From Pisaster brevispinus (taxonomy: Eukaryota; Echinodermata; Asteroidea; Forcipulatida; Asteriidae), in contig JAMKCF010000004.1 in the NCBI GenBank assembly GCA_023634235.1, forward strand, positions 25,862,527 through 25,926,526: 64,000 bases of DNA, given 5' to 3'. The notes under the pieces were generated by a model. The model was not told where the DNA came from. It was given only the letters and a program-made list of their open reading frames with translations, and made no database searches. Positions 47,246-58,560 of the stretch are shown one piece after another (position 1 is the stretch's first letter; the number at the start of each line of letters is the position of its first letter). Position numbers and translations under genes: made by a program.

Positions 47246-47350
47246 GTACGTCAGTCTTAGACGAAATCTATCCATCAAGTCAACAAGTAGATGTCCAAGA
47301 CCATGTATCATCATGCAGTCCGACCTAAAATCTGTCTTCACTGCAAGCAG
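47246..47350 (+). other. Alpha exon-like unit 2
   Basis: A 105-nt unit lies between ATCTGCAG and GTAGGT, with a T-rich tract before the acceptor. One frame is open (YVSLRRNLSIKSTSRCPRP...), but it is not the frame open in the 49,243 copy, which stops here. Confidence 0.5.
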
Positions 47351-47959
47351 GTAGGTTTGATAATGAGCTTTTGAGTTCATAGGATAGAAAAAGAAGAGAT
47401 TAGAATAAAGGAATGACAGGTCTTCAACATCCATTAAAAATTGGCAGGATCAGGGCCATGCGATAAAACACTGAACTGTTGCTGGGCCACCACCCTGCAA
47501 GGTTTAATACAGACATTAAAACTAAGTCACAACTTTCTCATTCCCGTTCCCACTTTTAAAAGTTAAGAGGTTTTTTTTTATCCTTTTAATCAAACTGTCT
47601 CTGGCGTAGCAGAGATGATTCAAAACTACAAGGCCTTTAATAGTTAAGAGGTAATCTGACAGTTAAGGCTCAGCTCACTCCATGGTTCATCTTTACTCTG
47701 CATAAAATTTATATTTGTGTTGAGCACTAAGTAGCACCTTGCACAAGTTTTGAGCTTGTGGGCTTAAGTTTCAAACTGTTGCGCTAGTTTCACTATTAGT
47801 AGTGAACTTGAATGAAAATGGCATTTCAGTCGACATTTTTCAATTGTTTTGGTGGGAAGTGTTACCTAAAACACAGTGTAGTCTGTTTCAAACTTCTGTA
47901 TTGTAAATGAAGTTTTAAAACACTTATTGTTGCAAATTCTGCATTTTACTTGTGTGCAG

Positions 47960-48476
47960 TGAGATGTACCATCTTCAAAGTGGCGTGTCGTGGCCGAGTG
48001 GATAAGATCACTGGACTCAAGCTCTGGTGTTTCTGATCAGCAGAGTGTGGGTTCGAGCCCCAGTCGTGACACTTGTGTCCTTAAGCAAGACACTTAACCA
48101 TGATTGCTTCGTCCTTCGGAAGGGACGTAAAGCCGTTGGTCCCGTGTGTTGTGTAACGCACGAAAAGAACCCAGTGCACTTATCGAAAAGAGAAGGGGTC
48201 CGCCCCGGTGTTCCTGGTTTGATCGGCTGCATATTGCACCACAGCACCTTGTAAACCATTACAAGGTGCTATGTAAAGGAGTAGGTCTCATACTTCAAAA
48301 CGAAGCCCCAAATACCTTGCAGGAAAATACTGAATGTTAAGCGCTTAGAGGCTGGCCTGCAGTAGGCGCTATACAAATACAATATATTATTATATTATTA
48401 TTATTACTCATCAACAAGTAGATGTCTAAGATCTGCATAATGGTCAGCCTTGAAAAGGAATTGCCCTCTCTAAAAG
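47960..48476 (+). pseudogene. Beta exon-like unit 1, split by a SINE
   Basis: Beta units elsewhere are 99-101 nt. Here the acceptor half (to about 47,981) and the donor half ('catcaacaagtagatgtctaag...' to AAAAG/GTAAAT) are separated by a tRNA-Leu-type SINE. The exon is dead in this copy. Confidence 0.7.
47983..48410 (+). mobile_element. tRNA-Leu(CAA)-derived SINE, full length
   Basis: The head has GTGGCCGAGTGG (class II A box), GACTCAAGCTCTGG (CAA anticodon arm) and GGGTTCGAGCCCC (B box), closing at 'gtcgtgaca'. The roughly 270-bp body leads to 'aagcgcttagaggc...ggcgctatacaaat' and an ATT-rich tail. The domain order is that of a complete SINE. Both-strand frames of about 80 codons within it are not genes. 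Confidence 0.85.
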
Positions 48477-49242
48477 GTAAATTAAATAGCTTGGTTTTGC
48501 CGCTTTAAATTGAAATAACTTCCTGATACCATCTTTCATGAAGCATTTGTCCTGGCAAAGTCATATTTTTAAAGACGGCATTCAAGGATGCAGCTCAGTT
48601 TTTGATTCAGTAGTCCTTTCTCAAATATTATTGGACTTAAGTGCCCACCTAGAAAACGTGTAAAATACCAAATCCTTTATTAAAAAAAGGTGACTCCGAT
48701 CTCAAAATTTAATTGTACATAATAGAGGCGGACTCTTTCTCAAGATGCACTTGATTTATTACCTCTTGCAGCAATATGCCCATCAAAAGCTGAGAAAATT
48801 TTTCTGAAGTACATCTGCATTCAGCCAATTTATTTTAATAAACTACAAGGGAAACTGACTGGGTAAATTTGTAATTGAATTTGAGTTAAATAAAGAAAAG
48901 TTGACCATAGAGCTGCATTTGAACCTGCAAAAGAAAAACAATTTTTTTTTACCTAAAACTCCTTATGAATTATTTTAAATCAAGGCATATGAAGTTTACA
49001 AAAATTAATGCTGCTTTATATTTTGATTAAACACCAGTCAAAATAAGTCAGATATAATGCACAAACTCCCAAACCGTTTTCATCATTTTCATTGAAACAT
49101 GACAACAAACTTGACGAACTTTCAGTTGATTGTAAATGTGTTCGATGAAATAATTTTCCTTTAACCAATCAGAATAACTTACTCAAGGGAATTGGGAGAA
49201 AATTTTAGTTAACAAACATTTTGTTTTTGTTTGGATCTTTAG

Positions 49243-49343
49243 TTATGCTGGTCTTAGAAGAAATCTACCCATCAACAAGTAAATATCCAAGACCCAAGTA
49301 TCATCATGCAGTCTGGCATAAATTCTGTCTTCACTGCAAGCAG
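49243..49343 (+). CDS. Alpha exon unit 3, open copy
   Basis: A 101-nt unit lies between ATCTTTAG and GTAGGT. After two bases the frame is open for 33 codons to the donor: MLVLEEIYPSTSKYPRPK, then YHHAVWHKFCLHCKQ. The CxxC and HH residues could hint at metal binding, but no family is recognised. It is the only alpha copy open in this frame and the best candidate for the functional parent exon. Confidence 0.4.
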
Positions 49344-49544
49344 GTAGGTTTATTATGAGCACTTAAGTTCAGGGTAGAAAGAGAAGAGATTAATAATAGG
49401 GGAATAAAAGAGTGGTTGCAAGGTCTTCAAAAACCTGCAGTTTCCTGGCCGTGCAGTTGGCTTGGTCCATTATCGCAACCCCTCTAAAGCAGGTTTAAAA
49501 CAGACATTGAAGACTAAGTCACAACTCTTGTATTCCCCAAAGTA

Positions 49545-49690
49545 AAATTTACAGAGTGGGATTTGAACCTGGAACCTCTAGATTAATGTGCTTGGCGCTC
49601 TACCATCTGAGCTATGCAGCTCGAATAGTGGCGGTCTCCCTATTTTGTCAGTATTTTTGTTTGGGGTGCCAGTCGGAAGCCATTCGACAT
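49545..49690 (-). mobile_element. tRNA-like SINE head (minus)
   Basis: On the minus strand GAGCTGCATAGCTCAGATGG, TAGAGCGCC and a B box (aggttcaaatccc) are intact. A degenerate paralogous copy is at 53,595-53,700, with shared flanks on both sides. Confidence 0.65.
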
Positions 49691-50478
49691 ACCTCTTGCC
49701 AGGTTCAGAGATGCTGGCATGACAAATTTCATACAAGTTCTACTGTTCTTGTTTTAAAAACCTTTCTCTTATACAGTGGGTTCTTTAACGTTTATTACAA
49801 AACACACAGAACAAACGGAATTACTTCTCATCTGAAGAAAGCTACAATAATAGTTTGCGATTTGCTCAAGAACACAAGTGTCAAGACTAGTACTCATGCT
49901 ACACCTATTACTTTGCCTTTGCCCTGTCCTTTGTCTAGGTATTTGCAGAGAATAACTGGGGGCATGCTCTTGTCAAAGTGAGCTATTCATTTGTGCAGTT
50001 TTTAAATATCATTTGGGAGGCAAGGGTGAAAGTTTCAGATGGCCTGGTCCTCCTCTGCTGATGATGCTTCTGGTCCAATGAAAAAAAATACTTGATGATA
50101 TAGATACATACACTGGTTGTCTTTATAGAATCCATCCAATGCAAGGCAAAATTTGTTTTAAATTTGTTTTCTTTTATCAAAATAACCAGTGCTGGGGGAC
50201 TCAAAACCGAAATGGGACACTCCCTTCACACAGCATATATTTCATGACAAGTGGTGAGAATTATGGTTGTACAGCAAAGATCGCTTGGTGTACAAAGTTT
50301 GCGCCCAGAGCTATGTTGCGCAAAAATTTATGCAAGGAAACAAAGTTTGCACCATCACAAAATGTTACACTGTGCGAATTTTAGAAAAAGGAATACTTAA
50401 AAGATTGCGTCCAACATATGTCATCCTAGTAGTGTCTTACAGTAATGGTATTGAGTTTGTTTATGTTATTGTCATCTG

Positions 50479-50580
50479 GTATGGCAGCCTCAAAAGAAAT
50501 CTACCTGTCAACAAGTAGATGTCTGAGATCCAAATGTCATCATGCCTTCTGGCTTAAAACCTTCCTTCACTACAACCAGA
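50479..50580 (+). pseudogene. Alpha exon-like unit 4, splice sites lost
   Basis: Matches 43,940-44,035 ('agcctcaaaagaaatctacctgtcaac'), but the acceptor AG and donor GT are both changed. Confidence 0.5.
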
Positions 50581-51275
50581 TCAATTTATTGACAAGCACT
50601 TTTAAACAAGATCTGTCGAGAAAATAGAGAAATTCATATAAAGCCTTTAGCACTTGCCTAGCATTGAGTCATTTACTCCTTGAACAGGGCAGAGAGTCAC
50701 ATGATTATCCACTGTACCTAGAAATCCTGTTCCAACTTTTGTTATGATTATTTTCATGTATTACAAGCTTTTTATATTTTGTGGAGGATGAAATTACCTT
50801 TCGAATGAATTGGACAGTTGTTTTGTTTGCTTTACAAAATTAAAGCTTTGATGTTGGAACTAAAACTACAATTGTTATTTGGAAACTTGTACGCACAAGT
50901 TTTTACACTGTACTGCCGTATCAAACAAACAGAATGTGAGCAAAGTGTGTGAAATTAATCACATTATACCTTCGGAAGTAAAAACCAATGCCTCTCTATT
51001 ACCTAAAGATAACATCTTTACCTAAAACTAAACAATCACTGTTGCTTTATACTTTGATTATACAACAAACAAAATGAGCCATATTTTAGAACAGAATCTT
51101 CCAAACTGTTATGAAACATGACAAACTCAATGCACAGTCACTTGATTGTAGAATGTGTCCGGTGAAACTAGAGGTTGAAGTAATTTTCCTTTAACCAATC
51201 TGAATAACTTAATCCAGGGATTGGGTGAAATCATTTTTTCTAACGAACATTTTGTTTTTTTGCTTGTATCTTAAG

Positions 51276-51374
51276 ATGTGGCGGTCTTAGAAGAAATCTA
51301 TCCATCAAAAGGAGATATCCAAGACCAAGTGTTATCATGCAGTCTGGCTTAAAATATTACTTCACTGCAAGCAG
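51276..51374 (+). pseudogene. Alpha exon-like unit 5
   Basis: A 99-nt unit lies between ATCTTAAG and GTAGGT. A deletion after 'ccatcaaaagg' shifts the VLEEIYPS frame into a stop. Confidence 0.5.
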
Positions 51375-51827
51375 GTAGGTTTATTAACAAGCACTTGAGT
51401 TCATAGGGTAGAAAAAGAAGAGATTCATAAATAGGGCAACAGTAACTAGTTCTTCATAAATGCCATTTTAAAATTGGCAGGGTCATGACCTTGCGATAGA
51501 AACGAGCCCTCTGATGGCCACTACCCTGCAAGGTTTTAAATAGGCATTGAAGACTAAGCCCCAAATCTTTTATTCCCATCATAAATACCTTCAGTTAAAA
51601 ACATGCAAAACCCTTCACAATTTAAAAGCAAATCCGACAATTCAGGGTCAGTTCACTCCCTGGCTCACCTTGACTGTGCATTGAAATTCTATGTATGTGT
51701 TGAACGCTAAGTAGATGATTGCACATCTGTTTCTTGCTCTATGTTTAAACTTGCACGCTTAAGTTTCAAACTATTGTGCAGAAGTTTCCTAATTTGTGTT
51801 AGCCAAATATGTGCCCTACCAACTTAA

Positions 51828-52580
51828 CCCTTTCAATACCGCATTGTTTACAGGGGTCACACTGCTGTGTACCGCATTTTTTCACACAAAAAGCAAAGTG
51901 CAGTGTTCACTTTTTTCAATCTTGATTTTCTGTGTGAAGACATATTTTTGTGGAAAAACTTTGTGCATACAATTTGTAGCTAATGAAATGATCTTTCATA
52001 TGATGTCAAATTTTTATATATTATCTTCATGTCCTTTGCCACCTCGATCGGCAAGAATGGGTCGAGGCCCGCCGAGCCCATGCCCATGCCCACGGCGTTG
52101 AAGGGTTGCAGTGCTCGGTCCAGCTACCGGTATATCGTCAGGATCACTGCCATCATTGAACGTACCTTGCGACGAAACATCACGAGTTTCATCCGAATCT
52201 TCACTAGGTTCTTCTTCACATATTTTCAAGTCCAATTCATAGTCACTAATGACAAATATTTCAACCAAAACCTACGGGTCACGAACAGCCATGATGGTGA
52301 TTTTTTGTCGGGAAAACGGAAGCGTGAAATCTGGAAGTACTGCAGCACACAACGTAGTTTTTCTCGGAAAATCGTAATGGCGACCCCCTATACAATACAC
52401 ACCATTGGAAAGCTCAATAAACAAGCTACCCGTCTATGTAAGGGTCAACAACAGAGGGCGCCAAACAAAATAAATACAGGGTCTCAAAGGCCGCGACTTT
52501 TTTTGTCGAGTAAACTCGACATTGGTACGGAAGCACACACGGCGCACGGTCGAGTAAACTCGACAATGGTATTGAAAGGG
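51828..52580 (-). mobile_element. piggyBac-type element, internally deleted
   Basis: The element is 753 bp, flanked on both sides by TTAA (51,824 and 52,581), with 13-bp inverted ends CCCTTTCAATACC. TTAA targets plus CCC-starting ends are the signature of piggyBac. Inside on the minus strand (52,014-52,268), an acidic Ser/Asp/Glu-rich frame with DETRDVSSQGTFNDGSDPDD resembles the poorly conserved N-terminus of piggyBac transposases. The catalytic DDD region is absent. Near the right end TCGAGTAAACTCGACAwTGG occurs twice as a palindromic subterminal repeat. The plus-strand 209-codon frame is antisense noise. Confidence 0.85.
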
Positions 52581-53046
52581 TTAAATTGGACAGTGAAATT
52601 TGTAAGCACCCTCTTACGACCCCAAAAGGTTGGGTCATGTTTAAACATGGCCACATGATCTCCTTTTAGCCAATCAGAATGGTTTAACTGTTGCAGGTAT
52701 TTATAAATTAAGTGTTTTTAATCACTAGTTTTTGTGAAAAGTAGTTTTTTTTTCTTTTTTTCCCCTTTTCCTTTAGGTCAAACTGTTCTGGCTTTGCAAA
52801 GATGATTCAAATTTACATGGGTTTTAGTTCATTTATTCAGTGAAGTTCTCTGTTTTAACAAATAGTTACCAGTTTTCATCTGTATGGGCTCAGTAAAAAC
52901 CTGCTTTTGTAACTTATAATGAACTTCAAACAAATTGACATGACATTTCAGCCACCAAGTTTTTCATTTGGTTTGGTGGGCAGGATTACCTAAGATAAAG
53001 TATAATTTATTTCAAACTATCTTACTGTTGTTTTGTTTGTGTGCAG

Positions 53047-53145
53047 TGAGACTTACCGTCTCCAAAGAGATCTCCATCAACAAGTAGATGTCTGAGATCT
53101 GCGTAATGGTCAGCCGTGTAAAGGAATTGCTCTGTCCAGTAAAAG
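53047..53145 (+). pseudogene. Beta exon-like unit 2
   Basis: A 99-nt unit lies between GTGCAG and GTAAAC. Its core 'catcaacaagtagatgtctgagatctgc' is shared with all beta units. All frames contain stops. Confidence 0.5.
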
Positions 53146-54033
53146 GTAAACGTCTTACTCATGTTCACATTGCTTGTAAAATCATATATTCTTAGCCTCT
53201 AGCATTGAAATTAATTCCCGATACCATCTATCATGGAGCATTTGTCCCGGAAAAGTCGTATTTTAAAAGAAGGCAGTCAAGAACGCGGCTTAATAAGTTT
53301 TTGTTTCAGTAGTCTTTTCTTATATCATTATTTTACTCAAGCTCCCACAAGAAAAGTTGAACAAAAACAAGTAACTTTTTGAAAAATTATGACTTCAGTC
53401 TCAAAATTTAATGGTACATAAGAAGCCTACTCTTTCTCAAGATGCACTTGAACAGTTGCCTCTAACAGCAATATGACCATCAAAAGCTGAATTTTTTCTT
53501 CCAAATTAAATCTAAATTCAGCTAATTTATATTAATCAACTACATGGGAACTGACTGGATAAATTTGTAAAAGATTTTGTGTTAGACAAAGCAAAATTTA
53601 CAGTGGGATTTGAACCTGCAACCTCCGGATTAACGCGCTGGCTCTAGAGCAAAGGAGCTATTTTGCTCTAATAGTGGCAGTATCCCTATTGTGTCGATGT
53701 TTTTATTTCGGGTGCCATTCAGAAGCCATTTGACCTACCGTTTACCAGGTTCAAGGATTACAAATTTCAGACTCGTTCTTGTTTCAAAAACATTTGCACT
53801 GGGCTCTTTAACATTTAGTACAAAACACGCAGGACCAACGACTTTACTTCCCATCCAAAGAAAGAAGCAATAATAGTTTTTGGATTGCTGAAGGACACAA
53901 GTGTCATAACTGGGACTCGAGCTACACTTATCACTTTGCCTTGTCAATTTACTTAACTGGACATACTCATTTCTTTATTTTTCATTGGGGGGGGGAGGCA
54001 GGTAGTTGCAAAGAATAACTGGGGGTTTGGCAG

Positions 54034-54420
54034 CAGGGGCGTAGCCAGGACTTTTTCAGTGGGGGGGGGGGGCATTGCTTTTAAGTGGGAGGGCCAGGGG
54101 AAATGAGTTTGTCAGTGTGTGTGTGGGTGGGGGGGGGGTCATGCTTTTATTTTGGAAGGGGTAGGCTGCAGCAGCAGGGGTCCACAATCCTCTTATGGCC
54201 TTTTGTGGCTGCAATAGCGATCCCGATTGCGATCGTTCACTACATTTTGATAGTACAAACACGCATTTTCTCTTTTTTTGTCTGTTCTTTTCCTTTTCTT
54301 ATTTTTGTGAGAACTATCGCCATTTTTCGTGTGGGGGGGGGGGGGACACGTGCCCCCCAGGCCCTACCCCCCCAGGCCCTACCCCCCAGGCCCTACCCCT
54401 CCCCTTTGGTTACACCGCTG
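54034..54420. mobile_element. hAT-type MITE with perfect 8-bp TSD
   Basis: The 387-bp element starts CAGGGGCGTAGCCAGG and ends TTGGTTACACCGCTG. TTTGGCAG lies immediately on each side (54,026-54,033 and 54,421-54,428). Eight-base target duplications and CAG...CTG ends are diagnostic of hAT elements. The interior has long G runs and a triple 'ccaggccctacccc' repeat and no transposase. A paralogous flank without the insertion is at about 49,952-49,975. Confidence 0.9.
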
Positions 54421-54804
54421 TTTGGCAGGCTCTTGATGTATTGAGCTATACATTTGTTAATTTTTAAAATATTTGGAGAGGCAAGGGCGAAAAATTTTGG
54501 TTGGTCTGGTCCTTTTCCTCTGTTGATGATGTATTGAACTATTTACAGTTGCTTTGTTTGCTTTACCAAGTTGAAGCTTTAAGGTCCGAAACATAAAACA
54601 GATAAAATGAAATTAGGAAACATTTGTTATGTGGTTACATTAGTTTACTGTACTGCCATCTCAAACAAACACAAAATGAACAAATTGTGAAATTAATCAC
54701 AACATACCATTTGAAAGATTACTAATGCCTCTAGATCTAAATAAACTCTGAGGATTGGGTGAAATATTTTCTAACAAACATTTTGTTTTTGTTTGTATCT
54801 TCAG

Positions 54805-54905
54805 TTGTGCCGGTCTTAGAAGAAATCTATCTGTCATCAAGTAGATATCCAAGACCCAAGTATCATCATGCAGTCTGACTTAAAATCCGTCTTCACTGCA
54901 AGCCG
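54805..54905 (+). pseudogene. Alpha exon-like unit 6
   Basis: A 101-nt unit lies between ATCTTCAG and GTAGGT. The VLEEIY frame continues to HHAV and then stops (TGA where the 49,243 copy has TGG). Confidence 0.5.
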
Positions 54906-55484
54906 GTAGGTTTATTAATGAGCTTTTGAGTTCACAGAGTGAAAAAGAAGAGATCCATAATAAGGGAATGAAAGGTCTTCAATGTCCATTTAAAATTGGC
55001 AGGATCATGGCCATGCGATAAAAGACTGAACTGTCACATAGTCACAACCCTGCAAGGTTTAAAACAGACATTGAAGACTACAATGTAAGTGGCGACTCTT
55101 TTGTTCCCATTCATAAATACTTTCCGTTAAAAACATACAATACCTTTAAGAGTTAAGAAGTTTTTTTGTTTTGTTTTGTTTGTATCTTTTTTTAATCAAA
55201 TTGTTCTGGCCTTGCAGAGATGATTCAAATTTGCATGGATTTGGTTCATGAACAGTAACTCTGTGTTTCAACAATCAGTTTTATAACTGATAGTTACCAG
55301 TTTCCATCTTTTTTGGTTTGGTAAAAACCTGCTTTTGTAACTTTAAAATGATCTTTAAAGAAATTGACATTTCAGTAAACATTTCTCATCATTTGTTTTG
55401 AGGGTAAGTTATAACTAAGATAAAATACAATTTATTTCAAACTTCTGTTTTCAAAACTAATTGTTGCATTTTGTTTGTGCGCAG

Positions 55485-55585
55485 TGAGGCTTACCATCTG
55501 TAAAGAGATCTACCCATCAACAAGTAGATGTCTGAGATCTGCATAATGGTCAGCCTTGTAAAGAAATTGTCCTCTCCAGTAAAAG
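55485..55585 (+). pseudogene. Beta exon-like unit 3
   Basis: A 101-nt unit lies between GTGCGCAG and GTAAAT. One frame begins RLTICKEIYPSTSRCLRSA and then stops, showing that beta and alpha share the EIYPSTSR core and so are one diverged family. Confidence 0.55.
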
Positions 55586-55775
55586 GTAAATTAATAAGGT
55601 TGTCTTCATGATCTCATTTTTGTGTTGTTCCTCTTTTGTCAAGTCAGGGTTTCATTGTGACAATGATATTTTCAAAAAATAAAACCACATGTGTGCAGGG
55701 AAAATTCTTTAAAATACTGACGTGAAGTGGTTAAATGAGTAAAATTGCCCTTTTGGGTGGTAAAGGTATACCAAG

Positions 55776-55867
55776 GCTTGATGATCTCCAAAGAGATCTA
55801 ACGATCAAAGTAGATGTATGAGATCTCCAAAATGATTAGCCTGGTGAAATGCCCTTTCCTGTAAAAG
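55776..55867 (+). pseudogene. Beta exon-like unit 4
   Basis: Shorter, diverged unit with a weak acceptor (ATACCAAG) and a kept donor (AAAAG/GTAAAT). Confidence 0.45.
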
Positions 55868-56191
55868 GTAAATTCAAGAGTAAATCAAATGTTTATGCAT
55901 GTTTACGTTGTTAGAAAGTGCATAAGCTCTGAGCCTCTAGAATTGGAAGAAGTTGATGATATTATTTACATTTAGTATTCCCATCAAAAGCTGACAAAGT
56001 TCCAGTAATTTACAGCTAAATAAGCTCAATTTCACAAATAATTAAGTGATGAGAAATGTTAGAGTTTTGTCTGAATTCACTGCCCTCTGTTCTAAGTCTG
56101 CCTGGTAAACAAACATTGTGTATTTTTCTCCAAATTAAGTAAGTCAGCCTTTTTGATCAACTTCTTTATCACTGAGGACACTTATTCTTAA

Positions 56192-56670
56192 CTCTTTCAG
56201 TGCCCGCGACATTTCAAAAGTTTAACCCTAAATTGCCAAACTTCAAGCGTTTTTGTTTTTAAAAAAGTAAATAGGTTTCACTCACCAAACTTGTTGTATC
56301 TTGCTCTCTGGTATATCCTTGATATATTCGAAAGTCAATAGTAGTCACGCACATAGGCCCTAGTGATACACCCAGAAACACTGTCCTGCACACAGGGGAG
56401 CTCCGCACTTTTTGCAGAATATACGCCATTTTTACCCACAAGCCAAAACTCAGAGTTCGAAAAAAAAAATAAATACAGGTCATACATGAATAAAAATGGT
56501 ACCACTAGAAAGAGCGAGAGCGCCCCCTTGTGATATCATGTTTACTCTACCTCGTACATGTACGGGGTTTGGCAATTTTAAGTATGAACATTACCTTGTA
56601 CATGTACAAGGTTGGCGATTTCGAACTAACAAATATACCTCGTACATGTACGAGTTTGGCACTGAAAGAG
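56192..56670. mobile_element. piggyBac-type MITE with TTAA target
   Basis: The 479-bp element is flanked by TTAA (56,188 and 56,671) with 13-bp inverted ends CTCTTTCAGTGCC. Toward the right end three GTACATGTAC-centred palindromes occur (about 56,551, 56,596 and 56,640), two of them followed by GTTTGGC. The layout matches the element at 51,828 with a different palindrome sequence, suggesting two families of one lineage. No transposase is seen. Confidence 0.8.
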
Positions 56671-57089
56671 TTAAAAGTTTCTTTCAATCTATAACTCCAG
56701 GGATTACCATGAGGTAGAAATGCCATTATTCCAACAGACCTCCTAAGATTTGAATCCCAGTTTTAGACAAAAGAGCAACAATTGTTTGTGTCTTGCTAAA
56801 GACTGGGACCCAAAACCAACACTCTGCTGATCAGAAACACCAAAGCATGAGTATGGTATGCTTGACCAATTGGTCATGACATGCCATGTTTTTGAAACTA
56901 ATTGTTTTGGCATAGTAGTATAAACTCCCAAGTTAAATGTAATTTATAAATAGATTGAACAATTTAACAAGCAGACCAATTCTTGTAATTAAACGCCACA
57001 GTCTTGAAAGCTATTTTTAATGTCAACAACCTCATAAAAAGTCTTTTGAGCTGGATGCCGGAAAAAAAGTGTTTGGCTATCCAGACACA

Positions 57090-57370
57090 CAAACATTATC
57101 ACTGGTGCCACACCTGACACCTATCATTATTGGGCAACATATGCCCATCATATAACACTCGGAGCACACCTGACCCCTATTATTATTGGGCAACACATGC
57201 CCACACATACAAAAACTTGGGGCACACCTGACCCCTATCATTATTAGACAACTCATGCCCACACATACACAACTTGGGGGCACCTTACCCCTGTTATTTT
57301 GCTATTCATAAAGTATATGCCCACACATACATGAAGAACGCACTTGGGGCACACCTGAGCCTTATCAATA
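57090..57370. repeat. Minisatellite, ~55-65-bp unit, 4-5 copies
   Basis: The unit is 'cacacctgacccctatcattattgggcaac' followed by 'atgcccacacatac' and 'acttgggg', with irregular lengths. The last copy is interrupted. The minus-strand Cys/Met-rich frame across it is an artefact. Confidence 0.75.
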
Positions 57371-57855
57371 TCGGGCTAAAAATATGTCAGAAGTTAGGAT
57401 CTATTAATATCAAAATTCGTACAAGGTATGTCAATTTAAATTTGGGGTTTAGTTTCACCTTATAAAAATTAAATTTTAAGTTTTGCAATTGAAATAATTA
57501 TTTTGTCTTGTTTTTATGCTTTTTTATGCCAAATCTGTAAAACAAAGTATACTGTGCTTTGCCAGTTTGTTGTAGTATTCTGAAATCCTTGATCATGTGA
57601 TTCTTCAAGAAAATATACATATACATTCCAGAAAGAGTTGTCAATCACAGAGATGATTTGTCAAAAAGTTATTCAAAGTTTTTAAAATCACATGTTGGAG
57701 ATTTACAAAGCATATTACTCCTTTTGAATGTTTGTTTCCAAAAGAACCACATAACTCCAAGTAAGAATAAATTAATCTCTTCTACAGATGTTAAGATTGA
57801 TGTCTACAATTCTTTAACTTTAAAAATCATTTCCATTTCTTTCCTTTTTAAAAAG

Positions 57856-57930
57856 GCTTGCTATTCTCCAATGAGATTGACCCATCCAAAGATGAAGATA
57901 TCTGAGATCTGCAAGTGCGTACCTGATCTT
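57856..57930 (+). pseudogene. Beta exon-like unit 5 (3'-most, degraded)
   Basis: 'acccatccaaagatgaagatatctgagatctgcaag' aligns with the beta core. The donor is unclear. Confidence 0.35.
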
Positions 57931-58329
57931 CGGCTGAATGTCTTCCCAAAACACATAGATGTAGATGTTCAAGGCTGAGGCAAAGCTTGTAAATCTTGGT
58001 GTCGTTTTTTTATATAAAGTAATAGACCACAATGTTTTTGTTATCGTCGTATAGTGGGCTGTTTTTGCAGCACTATACAATTAACATTGTAAATAACTGC
58101 ACCATTGCAAGCAAGTGCACACATGTGCGTTTTGAAGTATTAAACTGGGGATCGTCGCAATTATGTTTTGACCACAAAAAGTCAGAGCATCGGTGGAGCG
58201 AGGACTCGATTGGTGGTGCGACAATTCAAATCGTTCGGAATCCAATGGAGGTAAAATCACGGGAAATTCCGAACTTAATTGCGAAAAGGGACTTGGACTC
58301 ATGCACCTGGCATGTGGGGTCCTACTTCT

Positions 58330-58560
58330 GGCCAGGGTAACATCTGGTGGTTGATCTTAAAGGTGCATCAGGCCCTTTAGCGGCGAGGATGTCTGGTGTG
58401 ATCACAATGGTTGACCAAACGGGGGTAGTTCCTAGTCTAGGCCGTGGGGCTAGGGACCGCGTTTTAGGAGTAGGGGGCGTGCCCTGCATAAGGGTGCGTG
58501 GACCGGACGCTTTGAAAAGAGTACGAAGGCCCTTATGATCCCCCCACCGGTTCCTAAGAA
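58330..58560. other. GC-rich island of unknown nature
   Basis: About 230 bp with clearly higher GC than neighbours and several inverted pieces. I compared it from memory with 5S rRNA, U1, 7SL and 7SK and saw no match. It holds short frames on both strands with no recognised domain. Confidence 0.3.

Noticed and set aside
52029..52658. 209-codon plus-strand frame
   Set aside because: It is antisense to the piggyBac-like N-terminal frame and crosses the element's right end into flanking DNA.
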